From Lamellibrachia satsuma (Eukaryota; Annelida; Polychaeta; Sabellida; Siboglinidae), in contig BSQZ01000120.1 in NCBI GenBank assembly GCA_033239005.1, positions 619,501 through 683,500 on the forward strand: 64,000 nucleotides of DNA, read 5' to 3'. Shown piece by piece: positions 61,803 to 64,000 of the stretch; the stretch's first letter is position 1; each line of letters opens with the position of its first letter. The notes beneath the pieces are model-generated. The model searched no databases. It saw only the letters and a program-made list of their open reading frames with translations, and was not told the origin of the DNA. Made by a program: the position numbers and the translations under genes.

Positions 61803-62928
61803 TAATACCGTGTCATTCATCCAATATTGTATTCAATCCATATAACCATTCAGCAGCTGGCGATCACACGTTACTGCGCGATAAGCACTCCCTCCATTCA
61901 CACAATAGAGGCCACAGGTACAGTGGCACAACCCCAGACTTCGATCAACTGCCAGGAGGCTGAGTCCCGGCTACCTTCGTTTGGCCGACTTCATCTATTT
62001 GTCGCGCTTTGGAGTCTCACTGTTCCTTCTAACCTCGACGGATACCGCTTCCATCGCCACGTCAACAGGGTGTGTCTCGAAGTCACAACAATCACTTCAA
62101 TACTTGCAATACGCTTCTCTATAATTATAAGCAGCATTCATGGTGTCGGGTATTGACTGTGTCATGGTGGAGTTGAGCCACGTGATCACAATGAAACAGT
62201 GCGTCACAGTCAGCTGCGTGGGTAATGCCGTGGTTATATATCGTGGTTGTAACACGTAATTGCCAGGTTTTGTCATTTCAAACACAACTCAGCTCTCCAA
62301 CACTTCAGTCGCTAAAACAAACTTGCACGACGCGTCATTCAATATCTGCAGAGGTCGAGTCCTTCAAATAGTCTTTGCTCATCCAACGATGGTTTTCAGC
62401 AACATGATGGAATATCAGAAAGCGGTGAGTGCGACGCAGATTTTCATGGCTGATTTTTACTGTCGGGTACTTAAAAAGGGGTGATTGGCAAGATTTTATG
62501 ATTCGTTTATTCCCTATTTAAAAACATTAATTTAAAATGTTGATATGTTATGTTTCAATAATTCATGGGATGTCACCGCTTGTACGGGAAACAATAAGAC
62601 ACACGTAAGTAGTTATCAGACCAGCACACGATGTAAAACTCGGTCCTCAATTGGCTTAGCCCATCGGTTCGTTGATGTTCGAATAAATAATATGTGAATA
62701 GCTTAAATACCGTACGCAGTCGGTTTAATAAAAGTGTGTGCTCTTAATTTAAAATCTTCCATTGAACTGGCTATGGTCGTTAGATCTGGTAACTTGCGAA
62801 AGAGTGAACAGCCTTGTTTTGTTGTATATAAGGTCGTATCACTTTTGTCATTTCTGTCGCCGAATTGACCTGATGCAGTCAAAGATAATTTAATAGTTTA
62901 TCCGATGATTTAAACAATACTAATTAAC
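61803..62928. other. Unassigned sequence
   Basis: No gene recognised; frames of 109 codons or fewer lack motifs. Confidence 0.4.
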
Positions 62929-63088
62929 ACATTTGTAGAAACGAGCTTGTATGGCGTAGTGAACACTGGATAGTGATTAAATAGTACATTTATAGAAATG
63001 AGCTTCTATTACGTAGTGGACACTGGATAGTGACACAATAAGACACTTGTAGAAACGAGCTTTTGGGACGTAGTGAACACTGGATAGG
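62929..63088. repeat. 57-bp tandem repeat, three units
   Basis: Units near 62929, 62986 and 63043: TTGTAGAAACGAGCTT, CGTAGTGAACACTGGATAG. Diverged 10-15% by eye. Confidence 0.88.
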
Positions 63089-63339
63089 TTCAATTGTTCG
63101 TTAAATGTGTATGAAACGAGATGTACAAAATCGAATTGAGTTGGGACTTTAATCCAACATATTTGTGAGTTTAAACAAAACAACCGGTGTGCAATAATAA
63201 CGATGCCGTCTCATACACCGCCGGTAACGGCCTTCACAAGCCGCTCATGACGCTTGCTCCATGTTGAGACTTTGGCAACAACTAACGCAGCAGCCACATC
63301 GCACACACAGTAGGTGACGTTCGTGTTAGAGATCGTGAA

Positions 63340-63715
63340 TCCACGACTGGTCAGATACTTACACGATGTGTAATGCATTTTACTTGCTCTCGCATAGACA
63401 ACAAGAAGAGGGGACGACACCTGATATTGTCTCTTCCGATAAACACAGACCAAGTGGATTGAATGAAATTACCCATGTTTTGAGACGGCAGCAGGGATTC
63501 GAACCCCGACCATCTCTATTGAGAGCTCGTCGCTTTGATAATATTGCAACTGCGCCGTTTCACTACATGCCATGTTGGGTTTATTATGTCCATGGCCGAT
63601 AGAATAGACACCAGAGAAGCGGGACCTGCGGCTTTTAGTGTTTCTTCCGAAAGATGCGGAAAAGTGGGTTTTTTCAAAGTTTTCGCTGCTCTAACCACCG
63701 TGCCACTGCGACGTG
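63340..63715 (-). mobile_element. tRNA-derived SINE, family 2, two adjacent minus-strand copies
   Basis: Read on the minus strand, a partial copy (63715-~63582) begins GTGGCACGGTGGTTAGAGCA and has TTTCGGAAGAAACACTAAA. It is followed by a fuller copy (~63580-63340) with CGGCGCAGTTGCAATATTAT, B box GGGGTTCGAATCCC (~63492-63505), TATCGGAAGAGACAATATCA and TATGCGAGAGCAAGTAAAA. Body and tail match 61541-61742. Confidence 0.7.
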
Positions 63716-63904
63716 TCATGGACCGTGGTTATGCGGCAATGGGCGTATGGTTATCCTGTTTGTGGCATGCCAATAGCGTGACGTGTGTGTTGGAATTACG
63801 TTGCGTCATCGGGGAATCACCTGTCCGCGTGTATCGTTTCGCATTCCGCTGGTGCGTCCAAGGGATTTGCTGTCACATGCCATTATTATAGGTGAGGGTT
63901 TCAT

Positions 63905-64000
63905 ATCTCCAACAAACTTGTTGGCAAGTTACAAAGTGACAAGTCAAGTCACAAGTCAATGGCCTACAAGTCAAGTCAAATCTCAAGTCAGTGACCTCTA
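63905..64000. repeat. CAAGTCA-type simple repeat at window end
   Basis: Repeated ACAAGTCAAGTCA and TCAAGTCA motifs, probably continuing past the window. Confidence 0.8.

Overview
The window is animal genomic DNA: spliced exons with GT-AG introns, LINE retrotransposons, tRNA-derived SINEs, MITE-like elements and many satellite and minisatellite arrays. Nothing bacterial or viral was seen. The one host gene recognised (DZIP3-type HEPN domain, coiled coil, NACHT ATPase, leucine-rich repeat) together with CR1-like LINEs carrying an esterase ORF1 suggests a marine invertebrate, most likely a mollusc. This placement is an inference; other invertebrates are possible.

Layout. 1-4102 is a nearly full-length but broken CR1-like LINE (+). 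4475-9000 holds two copies of a dispersed repeat. One copy carries a 405-bp insertion with a 9-bp target duplication. The other carries a MITE-like element that was itself split by a 5'-truncated LINE. 9.6-12.3 kb holds decayed LINE fragments, a near-perfect 50-bp hairpin and a 134-bp tandem duplication.

12,965-26,472 (minus) is the gene. Eight exons could be joined by hand with consistent GT-AG sites and phases 0,0,0,1,1,1,2,2, giving about 1,017 residues before the last visible donor. Its introns contain a SINE, a (TA)n run, abutting 39-bp and 32-bp minisatellites, a truncated LINE with a perfect 12-bp target duplication, and a possible hAT-like element. 27,165-30,552, upstream of the gene, is a 59-bp satellite of about 57 units, part of it organised in five-unit (295-bp) blocks.

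30.5-64 kb has no gene I could recognise. It is a mosaic of tandem arrays (44, 20, 19, 65, 70, 28, 20, 18, 45, 20 and 57 bp units), microsatellites, two SINE families, a family of CCATGG-containing palindromic repeats, duplicated blocks and short LINE remnants. Tandem arrays make up roughly a fifth of the window, so most long open frames here are repeat artefacts.

The gene reads as an innate-immune type STAND receptor: a HEPN domain keeping an R-x4-H motif as putative RNase or RNA-binding effector, a heptad-repeat stalk encoded by a 21-bp minisatellite, a polyglutamine linker, a NACHT switch and the beginning of an LRR sensor. Exon boundaries and function are inferred from sequence only.
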